From NCBI GenBank assembly GCA_963736355.1, contig CAVTOO010000002.1, positions 372,001 through 436,000 of the forward strand: a DNA stretch of 64,000 nt, read 5' to 3'. Below the pieces are notes generated by a model. The model was not told the DNA's origin. It saw nothing but the letters and a program-made list of their open reading frames with translations, and did no database searches. Shown here in pieces: positions 1 to 9,091 of the stretch. How positions within the stretch are numbered: the stretch's first letter is position 1; every line of letters starts with the position of its first letter. The DNA is from CAVTOO01 sp963736355. Its GTDB lineage: Bacteria > Pseudomonadota > Alphaproteobacteria > Rhizobiales > Xanthobacteraceae. The translations under genes and the position numbers were made by a program.

Positions 1-2138
1 CGAATTGCTCAAGCGCCTCGCCGAAGGCAAGATTTATATTCAGGACACCGCGACCCGCGCGGTCGAGAGCTTTTTCAAGCCGCAGAACCTCACCGCGCTG
101 CGCGAACTGGCACTGCGCCGCGCCGCCGAACGCATCGACGCCGATCTCGTTTCGCGCATGCAGGCGCAGGCGATCGAAGGGCCGTGGGCGGCAGGTGAGC
201 GCATTCTTGCCTGTGTCGGGCCCGACGCGATGTCGCCGGCGGTGGTGCGCGCGGCCAAACGCCTCGCCGACCTGATCGACGCGCCATGGATTGCGGTGAC
301 CGTCGAGCAGCCGGACGGCCGTATCAGCGATGCCGGGCGGCGGCGCATCGACGAGGCGATGCAGCTCGCGCAATCGCTCGGCGGCGAGACCCACACCTTG
401 CTCGACAGCGACATTCCGGCGAGAATTGCTGCGCTTTGCCCGTTTCGAAAACGTAACGCAGATCGTGCTCGGCCGGGCGCGCGGCCGCTTCTTCACCGAA
501 CTTCTGGGCCGCTCGCTGCCGCACGAATTGCTGCGACGCGCCGACGGCGTCGCCATCCATATCCTCACCGCCGGCGACGACGGCGAACCGCGCCCGCCGG
601 CGCCGAAGCGGCGATGGCTCGCACTCGATCCGATGCATCTGGTGTGGTCGACGCTCGCGGTCGCAGCATCGGTGGCCGCGGGTCACGCGCTCGCGCTTGT
701 GACAGATTTTCCGAACGTCTCGATGATCTTCGTCTTCGCGGTGCTGCTGGCGGCGATCCGCTTCGGCATCTGGCCGGCGATCTACACCTCGGTGCTGTCA
801 TTCCTCGGCTACAATTTCTTTTTCACCGAGCCGTATTTACAGCTTCACGGTCGCGAAGCCGCATGAACTCCTGGCGCTGGTGGTGTTTCTGGTCGTCGCC
901 ATCATGATCTCGGCGCTGGCGGGGCGCACGCGCGAGCAGGCACGGACCGCAACGGCGCGAATGCGCACGACACGCAGACTCTATGAGTTCACACGCAGAC
1001 TGTCGGGCCTCGCCGCGCGCGACGACATCGCCGAAGCCGCGGCCTCGGAAATCCACGCCAGCCTCGGCCGGCCGACGGTCGTTCTTTTCACGCGCGATGA
1101 CGACCTCGTGCTGCGCAGCCGCCTGGCCGCCGGAAGACGAACTCGACACCGCGGCCATGACAGCGGCCCGCTGGGCGTTGAGCCACAAGGAGCCGGCCGG
1201 CATCGGCACCGCGACGCTGCCGACCGTGCCGTGGCTGTTCCTGCCGCTGAACTCGGCACGCGGCATTCTCGGCGTGATCGGGCTTGGCGGCGACGCCGCG
1301 CCCGATTCCGAGGCGCGCACGCTGATCGACACGCTGGCCGACCAGACCGTGGCGGCGCTGGAGCGCGCGACGCTGGCACGCGAGATGGTGAGCAGTTCGC
1401 ACCGCCGCCGAGACCGAACGCGTGCGCAACACCTGCTCGCCTCGATCTCGCACGACTTCCGCACGCCGCTGTCCTCGATCCTCGGTTCGGCCACGAGCCT
1501 GCTCGACTATCGCGACGAGATTCCGCTCGAGACGCGCCGCCAACTTGCTCGAACAGATCAGGGACGAGGCGCTGAGGGCTCGACGAAATGGTGCGCAACC
1601 TGCTCGCCATCACCCGCATCGATGCCGGCGCACTGGAACTGCGCCATGACTGGGTCGATCTGCGCGAGATCGTGGCGCGTGTCGTCCATGCCGCGCGACG
1701 GCGCGGCGCGGCGCAGACTATCGCAATCGATCTTCCTCCCGACCTGCCGCTGGTGCGCGCCGACGCGACGCTGATCGAGCAGGCGCTCGGCAATGTCATC
1801 GGCAACGCCATTGTCCATACTCCCGACGCAACGCATATTGCGGTGACAGCCGATGTCGGCGCGAGCGAGATCGCATTGCACGTCACCGATGACGGCCCCG
1901 GCATTCCGGCGGACACGCTGCCGCGGGTGTTCGACAAATTCGTCCATCGCCGCGCCGGCCGAGAGCCGCGGCGACAGGCGGCGACGGCACCGGGCTCGGC
2001 CTCGCCATCGCCAAGGGCATCATGGAAGCGCATCGGCGGACATATCGGCGCGCAGAGCCCGGCGACGCCGGACGCGGCACGCGCATGACCCTCACGCTGC
2101 GACGAGACGACCCGCCGCGCGAAGGAGCGGCCTCATGA
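1..2138 (+). pseudogene. kdpD: KdpD osmosensitive K+ channel sensor histidine kinase, 5'-truncated by window edge and multiply frameshifted
   Basis: Sensor kinase of the KdpD/KdpE pair that controls the Kdp potassium-uptake ATPase; membrane protein. The reading frame enters the window already coding (LAEGKIYIQDTATRAV, as in the KdpD N-terminal sensor domain), so roughly the first 200 codons lie outside. In order: the USP-like region, the membrane segments (LVWSTLAVAASVAAGHALAL, then FGIWPAIYTSVLSFLGYNFF at about 768-827), a GAF-like linker, the H-box ASISHDFRTPLSSI (about 1438-1480) and the ATPase N and G boxes (NVIGNAIVHTP, DDGPGIP) near 1790-1910. The frame breaks at about 426, 839, 1120, 1400, 1430, 1540 and several times after 1950. 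The breaks I resolved are single-base changes, mainly insertions. The stop overlaps the kdpE ATG (ATGA). Identity is clear; whether the breaks are real decay or sequencing error cannot be decided here, but their spacing favours error. Confidence 0.85.
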
Positions 2139-2833
2139 GCGCGCAAGACCCGCGTGCTGGTGGTCGACGACGAACCGGCGATCCTGCGATTCCTGAAGCC
2201 GGCGCTGGAGGCGAACGACTACGACGTCGAGAGCGCCGGCACGGTCGCCGAGGCGATGAAGCTGATCGCCGGCCGACGCGCCCGACATCGTCGTGCTCGA
2301 TCTCGGCCTGCCCGACGGCGACGGCAAGGACGTGATCCGCAAGGTGCGCGAATGGTCGGACGTGCCGATCGTCGTGCTGTCGGCACGCGACCGCGAGGCC
2401 GAGAAGATCGAAGCGCTCGATCTCGGCGCCGACGATTACGTCAACAAGCCGTTCGGCGTCGGCGAACTGATGGCGCGCATGCGCGCGGCGTTGCGCCACC
2501 GCATGCTGCGCGCACGACGAGACGCCGGTGCTGCGCATCGGCAACCTCGAAATCGACAGCCTGCGCCACCGAGGTGAAGCGCGCGCGGCGAGCCGCTGAA
2601 GCTGACGCCGAAGGAGTTCGATCTGCTGTCGTTCCTCGCCCGCCATGCCGGCAAGGTGATTACGCACCGGCAGATCCTGACCGCGGTGTGGGGGCCGGCA
2701 CATAGCCGAAGACACGCAGTATCTGCGCGTCTATATCGGGCAGCTGCGGCAGAAGATCGAGATCAAGCCCGACGATCCGCAGATCATCCTGACCGAGCCC
2801 GGCATCGGCTACCGGCTGGCCGAAGCGACGTAG
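2135..2833 (+). pseudogene. kdpE: KdpE response regulator, multiply frameshifted as read
   Basis: OmpR-family response regulator partner of KdpD. The ATG at 2135 overlaps the kdpD stop, the usual translational coupling. Pieces recognisable in order across frames: RVLVVDDEPAILRFLKPALE (receiver start), VVLDLGLPDGDGKDVI with the phospho-acceptor Asp, VVLSARD, DDYVNKPFGVGEL with the conserved Lys, then the winged-helix part LKLTPKEFDLLSFLARHAGK and the C-terminal YLRVYIGQLRQKIE ending GIGYRLAEAT at the TAG. The frame changes at about 2149, 2270, 2505, 2566, 2587 and 2703. Most repairs need removal of one inserted base; the 2505 break looks like loss of a GC pair in a GCGC run. Apart from the indels the domain order and length match intact KdpE proteins. 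The kdpFABC genes would be expected to the left of the window. Confidence 0.85.
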
Positions 2834-2842
2834 ACGCCGCCG

Positions 2843-3817
2843 TTACTTCGCCAGCACCCGCGCCAGTTCGACGAGTTCGGTGCCGATCGGCTTGGTGCGT
2901 CCGGCGACATCGCCAAGCGGCGTGCGGGTCACCGCGCCTTTCTGGTGACCGACCAGCACGCCGTATTCGCCATCGACCATCGCCTGCACCGCATGCGCGC
3001 CCAGCTGCGTGGCGAGATTGCGGTCGAACGCGGTCGGCGGCGCGCCGCGCACGACATGACCGAGCACGGTCGCGCGCAGTTCAAAGCCGCCCATTTTCGG
3101 GTCCTGCTCGAAATATTCGAGAATCTTCGCGCTGTTGTCCTTGACGCCTTCGGCAATCACCACGATGGCGTGCGTCTTGCCGCGCTCATACGCCGCGCGC
3201 AGGCGCTGCGCGATTTCGGCCGCCGGCACCTCGAACTCCGGCGTCGAAATGACTTCCGCGCCACCGGCCAGACCCGCCATCATGGCGAGGTAGCCGCAAT
3301 TGCGGCCCATCGTCTCGACCAGAAAGGCGCGGTTGTGCGACGAGCCGGTGGTGCGCAAATGATCGATGGCTTCCAGCGTCACGTTGATCGCGCTGTCGCA
3401 GCCGATGGTGACATCGGTGCCGTACAGATCGTTGTCGATGGTCGAGGCCACGCCCACCACCGGAAAGCCGCGCTTGCTGACGATGTGCGAGCCGGTCTGC
3501 GAGCCGTTGCCGCCGATCACCACCAGACCTTCGATGCCGAGCGTTGCCATGTTGCGCATGGCTTTCGCCTGGCCTGCGTCTTCGCGAAATTCAGCGGAGC
3601 GTCCGCTGCCTAAAAACGTGCCGCCGATCTGGATGATGCCGCCGACATCGCGCGCCGCGAGCGGGCGGATCTCGTTGTCGATCAGCCCCTGCCAGCCATG
3701 GCGCACACCGTAGACGGCGATGTTCCGGTCAAGGGCGCTGCGGGTGACGGCGCGGATCGCGGCGTTCATGCCGGGAGCGTCGCCGCCGCTGGTGAGGATC
3801 GCTATGCTTTTCATCAT
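2843..3817 (-). CDS. pfkA: 6-phosphofructokinase
   Basis: Phosphorylates fructose 6-phosphate to fructose 1,6-bisphosphate in glycolysis; cytoplasmic. About 324 residues, the normal length for a bacterial PfkA subunit. Visible motifs: nucleotide loop ILTSGGDAPGMNAAIRA at the N-terminus, IQIGGTFLGSGR, VIGGNGSQTG, the catalytic TIDNDLYGTD segment and VETMGRNCGYLA. Two ATGs are adjacent (3817 and 3814); an upstream in-frame extension to 3856 lacks family similarity and was left out. The usual ATP-PFK signature is GGDGS; here it reads GGNGS, so the acidic residue that commonly helps bind Mg-nucleotide is Asn. That could reflect a subgroup or phosphoryl-donor difference. It converges with kdpE, with only nine bases between the stops, and is not obviously in an operon. 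Confidence 0.93.
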   Translation of the reverse strand: MMKSIAILTSGGDAPGMNAAIRAVTRSALDRNIAVYGVRHGWQGLIDNEIRPLAARDVGGIIQIGGTFLGSGRSAEFREDAGQAKAMRNMATLGIEGLVVIGGNGSQTGSHIVSKRGFPVVGVASTIDNDLYGTDVTIGCDSAINVTLEAIDHLRTTGSSHNRAFLVETMGRNCGYLAMMAGLAGGAEVISTPEFEVPAAEIAQRLRAAYERGKTHAIVVIAEGVKDNSAKILEYFEQDPKMGGFELRATVLGHVVRGAPPTAFDRNLATQLGAHAVQAMVDGEYGVLVGHQKGAVTRTPLGDVAGRTKPIGTELVELARVLAK

Positions 3818-3922
3818 CGAATAACTAAGGTCACTGAAGGCGCGCGTCCAGCCCACGCACCGCCTTGCACGGCGTGTTTCGGCATGAAAAGCTGGCCTTC
3901 AAGCATTGGCAGGGTGTGAAAC

Positions 3923-4336
3923 TTGAAGCGAATGGGAACCGGATTGATGGTGCTGGCGTCCATGCTGTGCGTGGATGCCGCCGAAGCGCAATTGCGCGAA
4001 GAAATGCTGATGGAGAATGCGGGTTTCATCATGCGCCCGGCGAACACGCCGCAGGCGATGGAACGGCTGAAGATCCTGCCGCCGCGCAAGATGGTGGCGC
4101 GCACCAAGAACGGCCAGCGCACCTATATCTACGCCGATCCCGATGGCTGCAAATGCGCGATGATCGGCAACGAGGCCGCGCTGAAGAACTATCGCGACAT
4201 GCCGCGCGGCGTGCCGCAGCCCGACGTCGTCGGTCGCCCGCCGGGCCCCAATCGCACCGAACTCGTCGTCGATGAGATGAATGAAGAAGCGTTCGGCAAT
4301 GAATTCCCCGGCGATATTTTCGCCCATCAGTTCTGA
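3923..4336 (+). CDS. small exported protein of unknown function
   Basis: 137-residue protein with an N-terminal signal-like segment (MKRMGTGLMVLASMLCVDAA followed by EAQ, a plausible signal-peptidase site). The mature part is polar with a YIYADPDGCKCAMIG stretch that holds its only two mature cysteines (CKC), and a Pro/Gly-rich region PQPDVVGRPPGPNRTELV. I do not recognise a family. The coding frame is long, has alphaproteobacterial codon use and starts at an ATG about 100 bases from the divergently transcribed pfkA start, so the intergenic segment probably carries both promoters. A periplasmic location is inferred from the signal peptide only. No catalytic motif is visible. Confidence 0.7.
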   Translation: MKRMGTGLMVLASMLCVDAAEAQLREEMLMENAGFIMRPANTPQAMERLKILPPRKMVARTKNGQRTYIYADPDGCKCAMIGNEAALKNYRDMPRGVPQPDVVGRPPGPNRTELVVDEMNEEAFGNEFPGDIFAHQF

Positions 4337-4356
4337 ACTGGTGGTGACTTCTCGTT

Positions 4357-4466
4357 GAGCATGATCCCCGGATCAAGTCCGGGACAGCCTTGTCCGAAAA
4401 CCGGTTCCCACTTTCGCTAACGCGGCCGTACCGGTCGGGATCATGCCTCTCGGGATCATGCTCTAG
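4357..4466 (+). repeat. dispersed palindromic element, GAGCATGATCC family
   Basis: Begins GAGCATGATCCCCGG and contains CCGAAAACCGGTTCCCAC, CGGTCGGGATCATGC and a closing GGGATCATGCTC, so its ends are inverted copies. The closing GCTCTA overlaps the modC stop codon on the other strand. Related copies lie at 13615-13708, 60038-60107 and, in opposite orientation and shorter, at 36840-36884. Confidence 0.85.
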
Positions 4467-5534
4467 GCGTTCAGCGCCACCGACTTGACCAGCGCGAACA
4501 CCGGCTTGCCCGTCACGAGACCGAGTTCGTCGGCGGATTTGCGCGTCAGCGATGCGATGACCCGGCCGCCGCCTTTCAGCGCAACCGTCACGGCAGCCGA
4601 CGCTCCATCTTCCTCGACTGTTTCGACCGTGCCTTCCAGCACCGTGCGCACGCTGAGTTGCGACGGCCGCACGGTGGCCAGCGCGATATCGGTGGCGCGG
4701 ATGGCGACGCCGACATCGCCGGCCTGCTGCGGCAACAAGCCCGACAGCCAGATCGCGCCGGAAGGATGCGCGATGCGCGTGAGGCCGTAGGCCTCGTCGC
4801 GTTCGGCAACCGCCCCCCTGATCACCGAGATGCGCGGCAGGCGGGCATCGCCGGTGGCGTGCTTCATGGCGGCGAACACATCGGCCGGCGCGCCCTGCGC
4901 CACGACGCGGCCGTGCTCCAGCACGACGACATCGCCGGCCAGACGCGCGACTTCCTCCACCGCGTGCGACACATAAACGACAGGCGTTGCAAACTCCGTC
5001 GCGACGCGCGCGATCAGCGGCAGAATCTCGCGCTTGCGCGGCTCGTCGAGCGAGGCGAGCGGCTCGTCCATCAACAGCAATTGCGGCGACGCCAGCAACG
5101 CACGGCCGATGGCGACGCGCTGGCGCTCGCCGCCGGACAGCGTCGCCGGACGGCGCTCGAGCAGATGGCCGATGCCGAGGGTTTCGACCACGTGATCGAA
5201 GGCGATTTGTGGAGCCCCGCGCGCAGCGAACCAGCGCCCGAACGACAGATTGCGCCGGATGCTGAAATGCGGAAACAGCTGCGCGTCCTGAAACACCAGG
5301 CCGACGCGGCGGCGATGGCGCGGCACGAAGATGCGCCGATCCGTGTCGAGCAGGATGCGCTCATCCGAGCGCGATGCGTCCCTGCGCCGGCTTCGTCAGC
5401 CCGGCGATGGCCGCAATGGTCTGCGACTTGCCGGCGCCCGACGCGCCGAACAGCGCGACGATGCGCGCCTCGCTCGCAAAGGCGACATCGAGGGTGAAAT
5501 CGTCGAGGCGGGTGGAAATCGAGACGTCGAGCAT
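4463..5534 (-). CDS. modC: molybdate ABC transporter ATP-binding protein (one frameshift as read)
   Basis: ATPase of a molybdate importer, on the cytoplasmic face of the inner membrane. The N-terminal part (from 5534) carries Walker A FGASGAGKSQT; the rest carries the Q-loop VFQDAQLFPH, ABC signature LSGGERQRVAIGRALL, Walker B LLLMDEPLASLD and a C-terminal TOBE-like ligand-binding segment (SVRTVLEGTVETVEEDG). The frame breaks at about 5363 between GRIALG and DERILLDTD, consistent with loss of a GC pair. Repaired length is about 356 residues, typical for ModC. The gene is separated from modB (6806-7498) by a Bug-type binding protein, and no modA is visible. The C-terminal TOBE-like domain supports molybdate over other oxyanions, but the substrate is inferred. 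Confidence 0.85.
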
Positions 5535-5576
5535 CGCCGCAGAAGCGGGAAGACGGCGAGCGGCAAACGCTCTCAT

Positions 5577-5686
5577 TCCCCTCCCCCTTGAGGGGAGAGG
5601 TCAAGCGGTCGGGAGGTCGGCGATCACAGGATCGCACCCCCCTCCCCGCGACCCTCCCCCACAAGGGGAGAGGGAGACACTCAGCA
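5577..5686. repeat. C-rich/G-rich inverted repeat between modC and a Bug gene
   Basis: Contains CCCCTCCCCCTTGAGGGGAG near the left end and CCTCCCCACAAGGGGAGAGG-like sequence near the right, each able to form a short hairpin, separated by about 50 bases. It resembles the CCCTCCC...GGGAGGG intergenic repeats seen in many alphaproteobacteria. It fills the whole gap between the two genes. Confidence 0.6.
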
Positions 5687-6667
5687 TCAATTCGCGAGCT
5701 TGATGTTGTTGGCGCGGGCAACTTCACGCCAGCGCGCCTGCTCCTGCACCATGAAGTCCTTGAACTGCGCACCCGGCCGGTAGTCCGGCACATACTCGAT
5801 CTTCGCGAGACGCTCGATGACGCCGGGGTCCTTGAGCGAAGCCTGCAATTCGGTGCGCCAGCGTTCGAGAATCGGCGCGGGCGTACCGGCGGGCGCGAGC
5901 ACGCCGTTGAACAGCAGGATCGACTCGTTCTTCAGTTCGGGCAGTCCGGTCTGCATCAGCGTCGGCACGCCGGGGAACGACGCGTTCGGCGCGGTATCGG
6001 TCAGCGCGAGCGCGCGCAGGTTGCCCGACAGGATCTGTTCCTTGCCCGACGCGGGCGCATTGATCACCATGTCGGTCGTGCCGTTCACCGCGGCGGCGAC
6101 GCTGGGCGCCGAACCGCCGAAGGGCACATAGATCCCCTGCACGCCGATCGCCTTCATGATCAGCGCGAGGCCAAGCTCCGCTGCGGTGCCGGCGCCGGCA
6201 TAGGTGAGCTTGCCGGGATTGGCCTTGCCGTAGGCGACGAGCTCGGCCATCGACTTGATCGGCAGCTTCGGGTTGACCGACAGCACCAGCGAATACTTCA
6301 TCGTGGTGGCGACGTATTCGAAATCCTTGGCCATGTTGAAGGAGAGATCGTCCTTCAACGCCGGCAGGAACGCCATGCCGTCCGACGTCGCCCACATCAT
6401 GGTGTAGCCGTCGGGCTTGGCGCGCGCGGTGAGTTCGAGGCCGACCGCGGTCTGCGCGCCGGGCTTGTTCTCGACGACGACAGGCCGGCCGAGGCGCTTG
6501 GTGAGATCTTCGGCGACGATGCGTGCGGTGAGATCGGTGCCGCCGCCGGGCGCGAACGGCACGATCAGGCGAATGGGCTGCTCAGGATAAGTCTGGGCCG
6601 AGGCCGGGGCGGCCAGAAGGCCGAGGGCGGCGGCAATAATGAACCGTTTCAATATGGGCTTGGACAT
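5687..6667 (-). CDS. Bug/TctC-family tripartite tricarboxylate-type solute-binding protein
   Basis: Periplasmic receptor of the Bug family, which binds small carboxylates (or other ligands) for tripartite TctABC-type transporters. 326 residues with signal peptide ending SAQTYPEQPIRLIVPF. Family landmarks are visible: PFAPGGGTDLTARIVAE, VVVENKPGAQT, the ANPGKLTYAGAGT segment and VPTLMQTGLPEL. No TctA or TctB membrane genes are nearby, so it is an orphan receptor. It lies between modB and modC on the same strand, so it may be co-transcribed with them, although the ligand families are unrelated. Ligand unknown. A start with RBS-like GGAGGA upstream supports 6667. Confidence 0.9.
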   Translation of the reverse strand: MSKPILKRFIIAAALGLLAAPASAQTYPEQPIRLIVPFAPGGGTDLTARIVAEDLTKRLGRPVVVENKPGAQTAVGLELTARAKPDGYTMMWATSDGMAFLPALKDDLSFNMAKDFEYVATTMKYSLVLSVNPKLPIKSMAELVAYGKANPGKLTYAGAGTAAELGLALIMKAIGVQGIYVPFGGSAPSVAAAVNGTTDMVINAPASGKEQILSGNLRALALTDTAPNASFPGVPTLMQTGLPELKNESILLFNGVLAPAGTPAPILERWRTELQASLKDPGVIERLAKIEYVPDYRPGAQFKDFMVQEQARWREVARANNIKLAN

Positions 6668-6805
6668 TGTTTCCTCCTTGGTGTTTTCGCCGGCGTTGAT
6701 CGCCGTACTTGTCGGGTGGGTTCAGGCTGTTTCCGGCCGTAATGACGCAAATTCAGGGGCGTCCGTCAACGGACAATTGGACGTTTCCGAAGAAACGTCG
6801 AGTTT

Positions 6806-7498
6806 TTAACCCGCGGCCAGCTGCGGCTTGCGGTCGCGGCGCTGCACCGCCTCCGACAGGACCAGTGCCGCCATCGAAATGATAACCGCGATGGCGGTGA
6901 GCCGCCAGATGGCCGCATCGCCGCCGGGGGACTGCAGCAGGCTCCAGATCGCCGCCGCAATGGTCTGCGTTTCACCGGGGATGTTGGAGACGAAGGTGAT
7001 GGTGGCGCCGAACTCGCCGAGCGCACGGGCGAACCCCAGCACCGCGCCCGCGACGATGCCCGGCCATGCGAGCGGCAAGGTGACGAGCGCGAACGTCCAC
7101 GCCTTGTTGGCGCCGAGCGTGCCGGAGGCTTCCTCAAGCCGGCGATCCACCGCCTCGATGGAGAGCCGGATCGCGCGCACCATCAGCGGGAAACCCATGA
7201 TCGCGCAGGCCAGCGCCGCGCCGGTCCAGCGGAACGAGAACACGATGCCGATGGAGGCGAGCGCCTGCCCGAACACGCCCTTCGCGCCGAACAGAATGAG
7301 GAGCACATAGCCGGTGACGACCGGCGGCAGCACCAGCGGCAGATGCACCAGCGCATCGAACAGGATCTTGCCGGGAAAACGACAGCGCGCGAGCACATAG
7401 GCCGCGGCAATGGCGAAGGGCAGGCTCGCCAGTGTCGCCACCAGCGCGACGCGCAGCGACAGCAGGATCACGGTCCATTCGGCATCGGTGAGAAACAT
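6806..7498 (-). CDS. modB: molybdate ABC transporter permease
   Basis: Inner-membrane permease subunit of a molybdate importer. 230 residues with about five hydrophobic segments and the BPD_transp_1 EAA-type loop EEASGTLGANKAWTFALVTL, followed by ARALGEFGATITFVSNIPG, a sequence highly typical of ModB. It starts at ATG 7498, with an intergenic gap to the divergent L,D-transpeptidase gene. Its expected partner modC lies 1.3 kb downstream beyond a Bug gene, and modA is absent from the flanks. Oxyanion transport is well supported by motif; molybdate rather than tungstate is inferred. Confidence 0.9.
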   Translation of the reverse strand: MFLTDAEWTVILLSLRVALVATLASLPFAIAAAYVLARCRFPGKILFDALVHLPLVLPPVVTGYVLLILFGAKGVFGQALASIGIVFSFRWTGAALACAIMGFPLMVRAIRLSIEAVDRRLEEASGTLGANKAWTFALVTLPLAWPGIVAGAVLGFARALGEFGATITFVSNIPGETQTIAAAIWSLLQSPGGDAAIWRLTAIAVIISMAALVLSEAVQRRDRKPQLAAG

Positions 7499-7765
7499 GA
7501 CGGCCCCGGCGCAATTGATGTGAAGTGAGCGAAGATGGACCGCCCGGTCAAGCCCGGACCTTGGACCAAAGGCCCTATCGACAGGCTCCGTCGGTCGGCC
7601 AGCCTGTCAATTTGCCGCGAATGCCGCGCAAGGCGGCAACCTTACCGGCACAGACATCGCGACGACGTGATTTCCCGTCGCAATCCGGCCTTGCGAAACT
7701 CCCGGCCTCACCCGGCGTATCTGGTGAGGGGTGGCGACCTCAAACCCCTGTCTCGGGAGGATCGC

Positions 7766-8560
7766 GTGAAGACCTTGTTGCGTATCGCGTCTGTTGCCGC
7801 AATGCTCGGCGCAGTAATTGGATTGTCCGGCGCTGCACAAGCCGCCGTGACGATCACGATCGACAAGAACACTCAGCAGATGACAGTCGCCGTCGATGGT
7901 GCTGTGCGTCATCAATGGCCGGTCTCGACCGGCCTGCCCGCCTATGAGACCCCGAACGGCGATTTCAAAGCGTTTCGCATGGTGGCCGATCACTATTCGA
8001 AAGAATGGGACGATGCGCCGATGCCGCACTCGATCTTTTTCACCAAACGCGGCCACGCCATTCACGGCACCGACTATGCACGCCGGCTCGGTGACCCGGC
8101 CTCGCATGGCTGCGTGCGGCTGTCGCGCGACAATGCAGCGACGCTATTCGCGCTGGTGAAGCAGGAAGGCGTATCGAATACGACGGTAACGCTCACCGGT
8201 TCGGCGCAAACGGCGATGGCGAAGCGCAAGAGCGAGAGCGCGGTGGCGCGCGCCGAGCAAGGCGCACGCACGGCCTCGGGCGAGGTCGTGGTGCCACGTG
8301 CGCCGCGCCAGATCGTGCCGGCGCAACCGGAGACATATGATTCCCGCCCGACCTATGAGCGCGACGTGGTGTACGGCGTCGATCGCTATGGCCGCACGGT
8401 GATGATCCGTCGCGATCCGCGTTACGGCTCACGGCGCGACACCGACCAGCAATATGCGCCGCCACCGTCTTACAGTTACGGTGGCGGATATTATGGTGGA
8501 CGTGGCGGCGGCTATTACTACGCCCCGCCCCGTCGCGGACTGTTCACGGATGTGTTCTGA
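7766..8560 (+). CDS. L,D-transpeptidase (YkuD domain), exported
   Basis: Periplasmic cell-wall enzyme forming 3-3 peptidoglycan crosslinks or anchoring proteins to peptidoglycan. The start is the GTG at 7766, preceded by GGGAGG five bases upstream, and gives a clean signal peptide (KTLLRIASVAAMLGAVIGL...AAQA). Longer upstream frames lack a signal and were rejected. The catalytic block HGTDYARRLGDPASHGCVRL contains the conserved His, Ser-His-Gly-Cys and Arg. The domain occupies about residues 25-150. The rest is a low-complexity tail ending in a Tyr/Gly-rich stretch (SYGGGYYGGRGGGYYY) of a kind often found in wall-associated proteins. 264 residues. The exact crosslinking or anchoring role is not determined by the sequence. 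Confidence 0.88.
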   Translation: MKTLLRIASVAAMLGAVIGLSGAAQAAVTITIDKNTQQMTVAVDGAVRHQWPVSTGLPAYETPNGDFKAFRMVADHYSKEWDDAPMPHSIFFTKRGHAIHGTDYARRLGDPASHGCVRLSRDNAATLFALVKQEGVSNTTVTLTGSAQTAMAKRKSESAVARAEQGARTASGEVVVPRAPRQIVPAQPETYDSRPTYERDVVYGVDRYGRTVMIRRDPRYGSRRDTDQQYAPPPSYSYGGGYYGGRGGGYYYAPPRRGLFTDVF

Positions 8561-9016
8561 AATCACATGAGCAAGCGGCCCATCCTTCGAGACGCCGGCC
8601 TCCGGCCGGCCCTCAGGATGAGGCTTCGAGACGCCCTGCTGCGCAGGGCTCCTCAGGATGAGGCTTCGAGACACCGAATCGTCATTCCTCATCCTGAGGA
8701 GCCGCGAAGCGGCGTCTCGAAGGATGAAGGCCCCGCGTTTTGACAGCGCAGGAAGCGCGGTCATGTCGCCGCGTATCAACGCTTCTTTCTTGGCCCGTGA
8801 CCAGCCTTTCATTTTTCTTTCGGCAGTGATCGCATCCGTTATGCGTTCGAACCACTGCGAGTAGACAAGCGAGACCGGCACCCTGGTAGCTGTATAACCG
8901 CCGAAGTGGCCACTGTTATGTTCGGCCAGTCGTGCTTCGAGCGTTGTGCGCGTAGTACCAGTATAAAAACTCCCGTCGGCACATCGGAGAATATAGAGAA
9001 ATGCGCCTTCGCTCAT
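8429..9016 (-). CDS. GIY-YIG nuclease-domain protein with repeat-derived C-terminal tail
   Basis: Small GIY-YIG superfamily protein of the UPF0213/YhbQ type. Core residues 1-95: FLYILRCADGSFYTGTT (GIY and YIG equivalents), EARLAEHNSG, VYSQWFERITDAITAERKMK and the GWSRAKKEALI segment. Most such proteins stop near 95-100 residues. Here the frame continues for about another 100 codons through CATCCTTCGAGACG-type repeats and even across the 3' end of the convergent L,D-transpeptidase gene before a stop at 8429. The tail therefore looks like accidental translation of inserted repeats. Start chosen at ATG 9016 (MSEGAFLY). Function in DNA metabolism is inferred from the fold only. Confidence 0.72.
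   Translation of the reverse strand: MSEGAFLYILRCADGSFYTGTTRTTLEARLAEHNSGHFGGYTATRVPVSLVYSQWFERITDAITAERKMKGWSRAKKEALIRGDMTALPALSKRGAFILRDAASRLLRMRNDDSVSRSLILRSPAQQGVSKPHPEGRPEAGVSKDGPLAHVISEHIREQSATGRGVVIAAATSTIISATVTVRRWRRILLVGVAP
8580..8730. repeat. cluster of three REP-like units, CATCCTTCGAGACG family
   Basis: Units begin CATCCTTCGAGACGC or its variants and end CTCAGGATGAG, the inverted counterpart. Two direct-oriented units (about 8580-8623 and 8624-8662) are followed by one in the opposite sense (about 8687-8728). They lie within the predicted tail of the GIY-YIG gene. Confidence 0.85.
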
Positions 9017-9020
9017 GGCC

Positions 9021-9064
9021 TCATCCTTCGAGACGCCCTGCTTCGCAGGGCTCCTCAGGACGAG
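9021..9064. repeat. REP-like unit, CATCCTTCGAGACG family
   Basis: TCATCCTTCGAGACGCCCTG...GGGCTCCTCAGGACGAGG, a single hairpin-forming unit just upstream of the GIY-YIG start. It is a sibling of the cluster at 8580-8730, so this gene is bracketed by the repeat family. Confidence 0.85.
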
Positions 9065-9091
9065 GAGAACCATTGAGCGCGTTGCGCAAGA

